The position numbers were made by a program, and so were the translations under genes. From the NCBI GenBank assembly GCA_905160935.1, contig CAJHZI010000818.1, positions 292,001 to 356,000 on the forward strand: DNA of 64,000 nucleotides. Direction: 5' to 3'. Source of the stretch: Enchytraeus crypticus (taxonomy: Eukaryota > Annelida > Clitellata > Enchytraeida > Enchytraeidae). The notes beneath the pieces were generated by a model, which saw only the letters and a program-made list of their open reading frames with translations, was not told the origin of the DNA and searched no databases. This document shows, piece by piece, positions 48,280 to 59,321 of this stretch. Position 1 is the first letter of the stretch; each line of letters starts with the position of its first letter.

Positions 48280-50022
48280 CATCGTCATACTAATATATAA
48301 AATATATATATATATATATAGAATATATTTAAATATTAGTAATCTTAATATTAATATATTACTTAACAAGTCATTAGAATATTAAGTATTCGAATTTCTA
48401 AAGGTTATCAAAAAGCATGTAAAAGGTTGACGAGCATCCTTTAACTGAAAGCTACGGAGTAAAGACAACTGTGTTTTAATCTTTGCGACTAGCCTATCAA
48501 TGATGATGCCTTCAAGTTGACAACAAACAGGGACAAACTTTAGAACTAGGTTTAACAAGTTAAATACCTTCGTAAGCTGAAATATCTAGCTAGGTAGCTA
48601 ACTAGCTACCTAACTTATGAACTACCTCCCTACCTAACTAACTACCTACCTAACTAACTACTAACCAAGTATAATTAACTAACTAGCTCCATATCAGGCA
48701 CTTGATACGATCTGATCATGTCACCAGTGGAGCCAGTTGCAAGATTGGTTAGGTGTCTGAGCGCAGATCAGTAGTTTCAGTATGAAAATTCAGTGCATAC
48801 CCGTCACTGATATCCCTTTAGGCCATGAAACTGACGCTAAACTCTTAGAGTCTTAGAAGAGGCACTGTGTCCATCAGCTGAAAACTACGGCGAGTGGTCT
48901 TAGTGACAACAATAACCATAAAAAGCAACACGACTCTCTCAATAACACCTGCTACCACTCAAAATATCACTAGATACCTCTCTAACACTTGATACCTCTC
49001 TTGATACCACTAGATACCTCTCTAAATAGCACTTGACACCTATCAAAATAACACTTGATACCTCTCTAAATAACATTAGATATCTTTCGAAATATCACTT
49101 GATACCACTCTAGATAACACTTGATACCTCTCTAAATAACACTTGATGCCTATCAAAATATCACTTGATACTTCTCTTAATAACACTAGGTACCTCTCTA
49201 AATAACACTTGATGCCTACCAAAATAACACTTGATACCTCTCTAAATAGCACTTAATACCTCTCTAAATAGCACTTGATACCTCTCTAAATAGCACTTGA
49301 TACCTCTCTATTAAAAACACTTGATGCCTCTCTAAATAGCACTAGATACTTCTCTAAATAACACTAGGTACCTCTCTAAATAGCACTTGATAACTATCAA
49401 AATACCACTTGATATCTCTCTAAATAACACTTGATACCTGTCTAAATAACACTTGATATCTACCTAAATAACACTTGATACCTCTATAAATATCACTTGA
49501 TACTACTTTAGATAACACTTGATACCTCTCTAAATAACACTTGATACCTCTCTAAATAACACTTGATATCTTCTCTAAATAACACTTGATATCTATCTAA
49601 ATAACACTTGATACCTCTATAAATATCACTTGATACTACTTTAGATAACACTTGATATCTCTCTAAATAACACTTGATACCCCTCTAAATAACATTGATA
49701 CCTCTCTAAATAACATTAGATACCTCTCTAAATAACACTTGATACCTCTCTAAATAGCACTTGACACCTATAACAATAACACTTGATACCCATCTAAATA
49801 ACATTAGATATCTTTCCAAATATCACTTGATCCTACTCTAGATAACACTTATACCTTGATGAGACCTCTGAGTTTATGAGTCAGTGCACTGAACTGATCT
49901 GCAGTCATGTCTGGGTAGAGTTCATCCTTCAGGAGGGAATCTGTTATAGACGATTCTTTGTGGTAGTCTTGTCGCACAATACCATTCAACAATCCAATGA
50001 ACAGCTTCTTACTATCACCCAT
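45823..50022 (-). CDS. COMMD1: COMMD1 orthologue (complete, 4 exons)
   Basis: Exons in order on the minus strand: 50022-49855, 47748-47513, 46510-46396, 45972-45823; phases 0, 2, 0; 222 residues (human about 190). The N-terminal helical domain has LFIGLLNGIVRQDYH, SLLKDELYPDM and HKLRGLIK, then DMDAAQAESFLAAQ and LLKFW, each lining up with human COMMD1. The COMM domain starts at LSWRVDVKSRNR and ends with VIQFELDGTGMKKVLNSLKD. COMMD1 works in the CCC/Commander complex in endosomal sorting (including copper transporters) and limits NF-kB signalling through ubiquitin ligases. It is tail-to-tail with the FAM20C-like gene, 614 bp apart. An about 15-residue Ser-rich tail after the COMM domain is extra. 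Confidence 0.93.
46396..46510 (-). CDS. COMMD1: COMMD1 exon 3: COMM domain
   Basis: Acceptor ATGTTTAG. YDSPASSSSTNDEASPVSEP then CTIVQMTLENREQHLYNK. The central strand (CTIVQMTL) corresponds to the human PVAIMELEL strand; the Ser-rich loop before it is longer than in human. Donor GTAACT, phase 0. Confidence 0.85.
47368..47490 (+). repeat. RTE-like LINE 3'-end fragment in COMMD1 intron 2
   Basis: GATGATTTAAAGATTCACTC ... CATGGACCTGCCAGTAGGCA then GTGCACTAAGAGAGAGAG. The tail ends about 20 bp from the exon 2 donor. Confidence 0.85.
47513..47748 (-). CDS. COMMD1: COMMD1 exon 2
   Basis: Acceptor GATTTCAG. SMATTDMDAAQAESFLAAQQ ... EQMAALLKFW ... LKQLSWRVDVKSRN, matching human SADMDFNQLEAFL, VISKFW and LRGLSWRVD. 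The invariant COMM-domain Trp is at about residue 126. Donor GTAGAA, phase 2. The 3' end of an RTE-like LINE copy lies only about 20 bp inside the intron. Confidence 0.93.
48170..48320. repeat. CT and TA microsatellites
   Basis: (CT)n 48170-48242, (TA)n 48243-48276 and a shorter TA run at 48303-48320. Intron 1 of COMMD1. Confidence 0.95.
48950..49853. repeat. 22-bp minisatellite abutting COMMD1 exon 1
   Basis: About 40 copies of AACACTTGATACCTCTCTAAAT with variants (AGCACTTG, ACATTAGATA, TCACTTGATA). On the coding (minus) strand each unit carries AGAG|GTATCAAG, close to the real donor CAAG|GTATAAG at 49855. Confidence 0.95.
49855..50022 (-). CDS. COMMD1: COMMD1 exon 1
   Basis: Starts MGDSKKLFIGLLNGIVRQDY. 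An upstream in-frame TTG exists, but this ATG gives the normal family length. The 56 codons end HKLRGLIK with donor AAG|GTATAA, phase 0. A 22-bp minisatellite begins immediately inside the intron. Confidence 0.92.
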
Positions 50023-50168
50023 ACTTACTGTCTCCAAACAACCAGTATTATATGGATTGCTATGTGAGGTATTTTGTTCTGCTTTTCATCTACCAAAATC
50101 ATGGAAACAAGATGTCCACAATGTACAAAGTATATACATATAATATATATATATATTTATATATATAT

Positions 50169-51000
50169 GGGCAATTCCACGGTAACGGAATTACAATTTG
50201 TATAGTTTTTCAAATTACAACTGACTAAAAAACAACTAAATTTAAAGATTTGTTTAAAATTTTAATTTCATAGATAACCAAGTGTCCCGTACTAATACTG
50301 TACCAATATAGATTTTTAATATTACAATATCTGTGTTCACTGGGGGGTGCTACATTGTGGTAACGGAATTACATTAGAAAGTTCTTCATATTGAGGGTCA
50401 CAGTTTTCACTATCCAAACTCCTTGAATTGTTAAATCCCATAAATGTGTCCTAAATACATGTTGCTGGGCGTATAATAATTATTCGTTTAAGGCATTTTA
50501 TTTTTAAATTACATCATTTAATTTTCTAAAAAATTGATTCTTAGACTGGTAACAGAATTACAAAAGTAGTAACGGAATTACACTCTGTGAAAACTCAGAA
50601 CTGCTGAAGGTTTAACACTCCACTGAGGCAAAACTTGAAACTAAATCTAATGTTCAATGCAATATATGCAGTCTTAGATCCTTTCTGATGAGGATTTAAT
50701 TATTCAATGTTATATCTTGCAACACTGTGATCTGAAAACAGCAGCAGTCCCGACGATCTGTCTGAGGCTCCATTAAACGTAGAATTATATCCTCCTTGGC
50801 AACAGACTCTACATCTTCTTTCTCTGGCCACTTAAATACATTAACTATTATCTATATAATACAATACATTACATATTTGGAATCTGCATGAAATTTTGAG
50901 CTAGAAAAACATTTTTCATTGAGCTAGAAAAACATTTTTCATTGATAATAGTATGATTTTTGTAATTTCATATGATGGCTCTGTTTTCGTGGAATTGCCC
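50169..51000. mobile_element. Non-autonomous DNA transposon (MITE-like) with 13-bp TIRs
   Basis: GGGCAATTCCACG at 50169-50181 and its exact reverse complement at 50988-51000. The 832-bp element lies inside a TA microsatellite, so its TA flanks could be a TA target duplication. The inside carries four copies of GTAAC(G/A)GAATTACA. There is no transposase frame. Confidence 0.8.
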
Positions 51001-51007
51001 ATATATA

Positions 51008-51076
<69 letters not shown>

Positions 51077-51639
51077 TGTATATATAGAGGCCTAAATATA
51101 TATGTATATTTATAATTTATATTTTTTCATATATCCCTAAATCCATCCATATTTCGACATAACCAGTTGGCCTAAAAACCCCTACTAGCACTTGTAAAAT
51201 AATTTAATATAGCTTAATAATTAAGGTCTATAGTTTTTTAATTTATATTTAATACTTCTAATTATAAACATACATAGGCTTACTAGATTACTACAATAGC
51301 CCATATATGGTATAGAGCTTATAGGATATAAATTTCGATGAAAACTGAATAGACTATGACTGTCATAATTGACTCTAACTCACTAATGATTATGATACTT
51401 CATATTAAGTTGATTACAGTCTATAATAATGTTGTTTTGATTCGAGCCGATACCAGCTAAGGCAACTTCAGAAAGCCGGCTTGCTTAAATGCCAACACCG
51501 GCTAAAATGACCTGTCCAGTGACGTGGTTATAGATTTCATCTTGATAACCTTGAGCTGGCAATTGTTTAGCCTACTGAATGATTTTATACAATGTCATAA
51601 TGCCTGTGTTTAAGCTTTATAATGCCATACCTGATTTAT

Positions 51640-52600
51640 CTCTCTTAGTGCACTGCATGCTGGCAGGTCCATGGTACATAACGCCTCCACTCTTCTCTGT
51701 CTTCCGCCTCCTCTTCATTTCCACATGCGAGTGGGTCTTTAAATCATCTAACATACCTAATCTCGGCCTGCCCCTGCCTCTTTTTCCTTCCATTCTATCT
51801 TCTGTGACCTCTTTTAATAGACCTTCTGCCCTTAGAATATGTCCTATCCATCTCTTCTTCCTATTTCTTAATACATTTATCAACTGTCTATCTGTGCCAA
51901 CTCTCTCCAGGACTTCCTCATTTGTAACCTTTTGAGTCCAGCTAATCCTCTCTACTCTTCTCCAAATCCACATTTCCAATGCCTCCAGTTTCCTAATATC
52001 TTCCTTCATTAAGGTCCATGTTTCACATCCATACAACAGCGTGGTCCAAACCAAAGTTTTCACTATCTTTATCTTTGTGTCTTTCTTTAGACTTTTTGTT
52101 AATAGTTCTTTTCTACTACCAAAGGCCGCTTTTGCTTGTTCAATCCTACTGCATATTTCTGTCTCACATTTCCCATCATCAATTATAGTATGACCCAAAT
52201 ATTTGAAACTCCTTACCTGTTCCAATTTCGTACCATTTATTGTGATATTAACTTCACCTTTATTATTGAACACTCTCATAACCTTGGCCCTTTTTATATT
52301 AATCTTCATGCCATATCTTAGGGCCGTATCATTCAGCCTATCCATTATCTTCTGCAATCCAATCTCACTGCCCGCTACCATTCCTTTGTCATCTGCAAAT
52401 CGTACATCTTGTAACAAATTCCCTCCTACTTTATTCCTTCTTCCAAGTCTTCCATGGCTTCCTCCATCATTGCCTCGGCATAAATGTTAAACAGCAGCGG
52501 CGAAATGCTACAACCTTGTCTTACTCCACGTCCTATTTCACCTTCTTCTGAGTATTCTTGTTGGATTTTGATTACTGCTCTTTGATTCATGTACAAGTTT
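51640..52600 (-). pseudogene. RTE-like LINE reverse transcriptase, 3' part
   Basis: Minus strand: GRGVRQGCSISPLLFNIYAE, a frameshift near 52420, then LLQDVRFADDKGMVAGS, FKYLGHTI, TLVWTTLLYGCETWT, NRKKRWIGHILRAEG and [15 protein letters not shown] is the RT active site. The tail ends AGTGCACTAAGAGAGA. It is the longest copy of the family whose ends lie at 18678-18735, 20938, 22157, 42010, 47368 and 63545. Confidence 0.88.
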
Positions 52601-52609
52601 CATGTACCT

Positions 52610-53533
52610 GATTTAGGCTGATTAAATACATAAATTAATGATAAAAATTTTAATCAATAAAAATACATTTGTGCATAATAATATATTAGCTAAGCTCACT
52701 ACCTAGAGGAATTATATTGAGGGGCAAACTATATAGGATAAAAAATTATTGGGGGGGGTGAAACTATAAGTTTGACCTGTAGAAATTATTGAGGCGATCG
52801 CCCTCCTCTGAATGCAGGCACTGTCATAGATTACGTTATTATACGGATGTGAAACATAGTCATTAAGGAAGGAAAATGTCAGAAGGCTATAAACCCAAAA
52901 GTTACGACGTCATCATAGACAAAAAATCACAAAATCTCTTAAACCTAAATCTTCAGCTTGCTAACTAACAAGTAACACTAAAAATTTACTTTGGATTTAA
53001 CTTACTTTTAATTTATTTGTGAGTATTAATCACTTTAAACTGATTAAGTTATGTTGAAAGTATCATAATGTTACCAGAAATAGCATATCTTATTATATAA
53101 ATTTCATATATATTCGATAAAAAGGCATTAATGTTTGAATATAAATCTACATTTAAGTAGAATGCATTTGGAATGTCGTAATATTCTTAGTGTGTACAGA
53201 GTCCGGGTTTTCCCATTAACGTTTAGTACCAGTAACATGGATAATTGACTAATCTAATAACGTGTTCAACAAGCTTCATTAAAAGTGATAGATATAATCA
53301 TAGATGATAGTTTCAGTACAGCCTGTTTACTGTAATTTAAAACAATTCGTAAATGGAATCTCTTAATACTGATACGACCTAATCAGTTTTATTAATTTTG
53401 CAAATATACTTCTCTACGTTCTACAATGAAAATTAAATTTAAATAACTTTTGAAGTTAAACTAAAAAGTAAACAATGACACACCCCTTCAATGCTACCAT
53501 GTAGAGGTTTTGCTCTTACTCTCACTCTCTCTC

Positions 53534-53579
<46 letters not shown>

Positions 53580-53790
53580 AATTTTTATAATTTTATAAAA
53601 TAAGAAAGAAAGACAGGCTCCATTCTTTGCTTAAACCTGTCGTTATTTGTATATAATAATGCTATGTCTTTCTTTATTTTTTAACCAAATATATAGAATT
53701 ATATAATTTGACAGCAATTACTATTTATTATAATAGTTAAACCACTCTTTCTTTCGCTTACCATTTGCTTATCATAAGAGCAACTGAAAA
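52610..53790. other. Interval with no gene seen
   Basis: AT-rich; SINE B fragment at 53205-53330 and (CT)n at 53517-53580. Confidence 0.6.
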
Positions 53791-54129
53791 TTGCTTGGAT
53801 GTTCTGTATTCGATGTTGTCATTGATGAATGTAGCTCTCTAATAATTATTGTTATTATTATTTGAATTTCGAAAAGGTTCTTAAAACAAAAACAAAAAAC
53901 ACGCATTATAGTGAAATGATCAACTATATATATGTCGATATCTATCACTTGTAATACCACATGTTTAAACCGTAAGGCCATTTAGTCCATTTTCCGTATA
54001 ATCAGTCCAGTGAATGTCCGAAATTTTACACTCAGATTAGCGCGGCTGGGATTCAAATCCACGAGAGATCAATTCACCTCAGGATCTGTCATTTAAAACT
54101 TCATGACGTTACCCCTACGCTATTGAGTC

Positions 54130-54450
54130 ATTCTTAATTTTCTCTTCCATCCAAACTTCGGAAATCGGAAGTCTTCGTTTAAATCGCATCGGCCTTTGCT
54201 TTCCTATGAGCAGATCCATAGGCAGTTGAAGACCCACCTCTTCCATCTCTCTTTTCCGTCCAGTGTCCATGAGTTGAGACCGGCGCAAAAATCTCCTTTT
54301 CTTTAATTCCCTTTGCTTTGGACTTATTTTCTGAATTTGCATAGTTTTTGGACCTTCTAAATTTTTGCTCATTAGCTTGATTTTAACTCAATAGTGCTTG
54401 ATGTTGTCATTGATGACTGTAGCACTCTAATTCTTGTTATTATTGTTATT
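54130..54450 (+). pseudogene. LINE C-terminal codons plus 3' tail
   Basis: The plus frame reads FGNRKSSFKSHRPLLSYEQI then HRQLKTHLFHLSF, the final R--LK-HLF motif of CR1-type RTs. It runs directly into the tail family (TAGTGCTTGATGTTGTCATT ... TGTAGCACTCTAATTC), showing what the solo tails in this window are. Confidence 0.7.
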
Positions 54451-54689
54451 GTTAATTAATTCCGACTTTAATTACTATGCACGAGATATGAAGCGCATGG
54501 TATAACAGGAACTGTAACATAACAGCAGTTATAATTAGTATACACAATACTGTCATCAATGGCAACATTGAGCACAATTGAGACAAATCCAAGCCGGCTA
54601 GCAAAATTAAGACGATGCAAATATAATATCTCTGATGCAAATGCCTAAATCAAGAAGATCTGTTAAAATTAAGACAAGCCGGAAATTTT

Positions 54690-56649
54690 GCTTTCTGACT
54701 CGGTATACTGCTATTTATGCTATGTTATGCTGTTATGCTATGTTATGCTACGTCTCTGACATTGCCTAATGGCGACGTTAAATTCTTATTGATTGATTGA
54801 TTAAATTATCTCGCCTGATCGATTTCTTGCATTATTTCACTAAAAATTAAGTTTAATATGCAATGTGCCAATGACAGTGCTGAGAATCGACATCAGGCAT
54901 GATCACAGAAATCGTGCGCCAGCTGGCTGCAAAAATTTGTATGCAATTGAAAAGAGTTAAGTAGACATCTAAAATGACTTTAAACAATCAACAATATTTG
55001 TATAAATTCACCTGCTGCGCAAAGATTTGCGATTATGCTGTCGGCGAACGGCAAGGCTTTGATCATCCTTTGAAGGTCATACGCTGGATGCATATTATTA
55101 ACCTAGATGCTGGCTAATCATAAGATGCCTTTCGGCAAGACCACGCCCTTGACCTAGATAATGAGTATAATCTGAATAAACAAAATGGCGTCTTAAGATG
55201 TTGTTATTTTTTATTGTACATATCGTTGTACTCAAACACCGCTCATCTCACTTATTTTTTAATAGTCAACGACATTTCGCTTAGAAATAGATTAGGATTA
55301 CGGTTAGGATTAGTCGTACGATTAGCTTTACGCCTGCCGAACCCTAAACTTTAAGTTAACCCCATTTAGTCTTTTTCTGGATAGCTAAAATTGTAGAACT
55401 GAAATTATATTTGGCATGGATTGAATGGATGATTAGTAACGACATTTTTAGTCTCAGATGTTCTCTCTGCATGAAATTACGAGACGAACTTTCAAAGAAT
55501 TCGTTACTTAGCCGTACATTTTCTAATTTACGCATGTCAAACATCTTCCGCTTATTTAAATAGCTAAATATGAACAGTGTGTACTTATTCAATGCAACGT
55601 ATCTGTACTTACGAAGCCAAGGAAACACTCTGTAAACCCACAGCAACTCGAACCTAAGCCGCATTAACCTGTGCGTACGTATTAAAACGGGTCTCGCTGT
55701 TTCTCGATAGAAATATATCTCTAAATTTAATTAAAATTAGAAATGAAATTCCAGCAGACATATTTTGAGCAATGAAATGCTTTCTTCTGGATGGAGTAAT
55801 TAGCAGGTTTTAAGACAGAAACAACAAGATTAATTAGAATGGTGCAGAAGTCCATTACATAAAATGCTGTAGATTAAACCAATTAGTCTCAAACAAGCAA
55901 TTGTGCTTTCTAGCCCAGTGTTTGTTACATTATGTTAAGATCGTCCATTATATTGAACGCTGTAGGGTAAATATAAGCTTATTAGCCTAGTATTATTCAT
56001 TCTTCAGTGCGGCTAATCTGGAATATCAGTCGATCTGTTTTAAATAACAGAATTGACATTTTCAGGCAGATAAATATTCATTTCGATTAGGTCTTTTGAT
56101 GCAAACATGACAACATGTAGTAGCGTTAATCGCTCTAATAATTTTTCTGATTTGTTTCTATTTATTTCTGAAATTGATACCAATTAGTCATCCTTGAATT
56201 CATTAAGATTTTTGCATTGCTCTATATTATTATGGTTGACAGTAGCTCTCTGATGGGATATTTTTTTTATCAACCATTGATTTCAACGTATTTTTGAATT
56301 TAGCCATTTAGTTGAATACATTCATATGCTAGAATATTGAAGTTTTAATACTTAGCTTGAATTTGTAAATTTTATTGTTGCACTTTTGTTAACTTACACA
56401 GGTGTTACAACTAATTCTAAAGCTTAACCGTCGATGACATCTTAGTTATCTGGAGGCCTAGAGGCATAAATTAGAGTTTAAATCTAGAGACTCTCTGTAT
56501 GGATGTAATATTGCAGACTGTAGAATTTGATATTCATGGATATTTGATTAGGCATGGATATTATCTTTAGTAGCAGCATGAGAACTTCAAAGTGCAGTTT
56601 ATTAGTTGATGTGAAATATAGTAGATTACTCTCTGGAAATTGCATCGCT
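54690..56649. other. Region before ACVR2, no gene seen
   Basis: AT-rich. The ACVR2 promoter and any 5' UTR exon should be here. I found no conserved frame. Confidence 0.55.
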
Positions 56650-56713
56650 ATGAAGACTTTATTTTCCTTGGCATTGATGCTGCGATGCATAAATAATTTC
56701 TCGACATTTGCAC
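56650..56713 (+). CDS. ACVR2 exon 1: signal peptide
   Basis: [20 protein letters not shown] followed by Ala and a split codon C|AC. It has a basic start, a hydrophobic core and a small-residue end. The donor GTACGT in phase 1 fits the next exon, which starts with two bases. Chosen by phase, position and signal-peptide character; an in-frame open stretch upstream to 56554 makes the start tentative. Confidence 0.65.
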
Positions 56714-59156
56714 GTACGTATAAATATATTAACAAGATATTTAAATAAATCTTGCATTTTTAGTTTTGTAAAAATAAATTAAACTTATAATATTACTATG
56801 GATGTGAGTTTGATTAGGCCAAAATCTAGAAAATTTCTGTAATAATCTACTCAAGAATGTAATTTGCTACAGGTCTAAGATGAAAATATATTTGCTAAGA
56901 TTTCTCATTGGTTAAATGATCATTAAAGTAAAACAATATCTGTATATGCCTAATTATTGTATCACACCATTATACTTACAATTATATGCATAATGTATAT
57001 TGCATGTTTGCTGGTACAGAATCAGGCACTGGCTTCATATATTTATTAATATTTATTACTCAAGAATTAGGTTTTTAAGGTCATTAGCGGAGTGGGAAGA
57101 GTATATAATTTATTTACCTGTGTTTCTGATAGTCTTAGACTTCGCAGATCTCTCTCATAGGGTTGGTTTATATGAAGTCCCGGTTCTATGAAAATAATCT
57201 CATAGTCCTGCCGATTGGACTCAACAATTGATAAAATACAAACTGAAAAAAGAATAATTCAATAAGCATTTTAAGTAGTTGAGAATTTTACCAAGTTATC
57301 TACGAGACATGCTGAGGCCAGTGTAGCTATATATCTTCTGTTCATATTCTATTAGACGGTGCACCTGCGCTGAACTCGAAGCAGCTGATCTGCGAGTACT
57401 ACGACATAGATGCGTGTGCACGAGGTAATGTGACGGCTTGTGGCTCGACGGTGATGTGTGCGGCGGAACAAGAGGGCAAGAGGTCGCACTGCTACGCACT
57501 GTGGGACACCGCCAGTGTGGTGCGCATGAAGGGGTGCTGGCTGGACCACAGTCCCTGCTACGACCAGCAGGAGTGCGTCGTGAATGAAGTTGTGAATGAA
57601 GGCAGGATGTTCTGCTGCTGTGAGCGGATGAGGTGTAACGCCCGGCTCGTTGTACCTCCCACTCTACCTACTGTAGCTCCTAGAGGTTGTACCCACCACT
57701 CTACCTACTGTAGCATTCAGAGGTTGTACCTCCCACTCTACCTACTGTAGCATTCAGAGGTTGTACTTCCCACTCTACCTACTGTAGCACCCAGAGGTTG
57801 TACCTCTCACTCTATCTACTGTAGCTCCCAGAGGTTGTACCTCCCACTCTACCTACTGTAGCTCTCAGGGGTTGTACCTCCCACTCTACCTACTGTAGCT
57901 CTCAGAGGTTGTACCTCTCACTCTACCTACTGTAGCTCCCAGAGATTGTACCCACCACTCTACCTACTGTAGCTCTCAGAGGTTGTACCTTCCACTCTAC
58001 CTACTGTAGCACCCAGAGGTTGTACCTCCCACTCTACCTACTGTAGCATTCAGAGGTTGTACCTCCCACTCTACCTACTGTAGCATTCAGAGGTTGTACT
58101 TCCCACTCTACCTACAGTAGCACCCAGAGGTTGTACCTCTCACTCTATCTACTGTAGCTCCCATAGGTTGTACCTCCCACTCTACCTACTGTAGCTCTCA
58201 GAGGTTGAGACCTCTTGCATGAAGTTGTATCTGTGTTGAAATTGTTCCTTTATCTAACTTATTTTTATTTATTAAAATATAGCCCGTGTTGTGTTCAGGC
58301 TGCTAAAGAATCGACCACCCACGGACTGCACATGTCATAAAAGGCGACAAAGCTCTAAGATCCAAACCAGTATCAGAAAGGGCATTCGGATGGTGAGCGC
58401 CTATGCTCCAGATATTGCTACAAAATTGAATAAACTAATGGAAAAGAAGGTCTCTTCGACGTATCCTTATCCCAACCCTAGTTAAACTGGGCTTCGTGGG
58501 AAGATGATGATGATGATGAAGATGACGATGAATATTTACTATAAAATATTTACTATTCAAAATTAAACTGTATGTATTTATCTCCGCTACATTTCAGCCA
58601 CCTCCTCCCTGCAGCCCGCTGGTTCGGCTAAGGTCGGCGATGATGACCTGCTTTCACTGACGCTCATGTTGACCATCCTACCGCTGGCCGCTCTCTCCCT
58701 CATCGTTCTCATTCTCTTCGTCCTCTGCCGCATGTTTCAGCAGTACCTCCGACATCACCGGCAGAGCCACCACGACTACCACGAGCCGGATCAGCTTCTA
58801 AGCGCTCACGAGCACGGCGTGGGAGCCGATGTGTACGCGGATGAGCTGTCGTGCAATATCGTCAAGAAGGAGATGAAGGCTCAAGGGAGGTTCGGCAGCG
58901 TGTGGAAGGCAGAGATGTTGACTAAGAGCAGACAGCTGAAGGACATCGTTGCTGTCAAGGTCTTTCCACTGCAGGTTGGTTCATACGTTTTATATCATTC
59001 ATCATCATCATCATAATCCTCCCTTGAATCCCAGTTTAACCTGGGTCGGGATACGAAGAGAGTGTCTCAAATCGTCTTTGTCCTTCACCACACCAATAGC
59101 CAATCCTCTATTTGAGACTTTTCCATTTGTTTAAATTTTTGTAGCAATTTCTGGAG

Positions 59157-59214
<58 letters not shown>

Positions 59215-59269
59215 GCTCAATGTTGTCACTGACGACAGTAGCATTCTAATTCTGTTGTTTTATATTTAT

Positions 59270-59321
<52 letters not shown>

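Noticed and set aside
51579-52490. Plus-strand frames rich in Leu/Pro/Phe
   Set aside because: Antisense of the RTE-like reverse transcriptase.
55356-55664. 102-codon minus-strand frame
   Set aside because: No recognisable motif, ordinary for AT-rich DNA of this length; not supported as a gene.
57296-57549. Minus-strand frames over the ACVR2 ectodomain exon
   Set aside because: Shadows of the GC-richer coding exon; no homology and no splice support.
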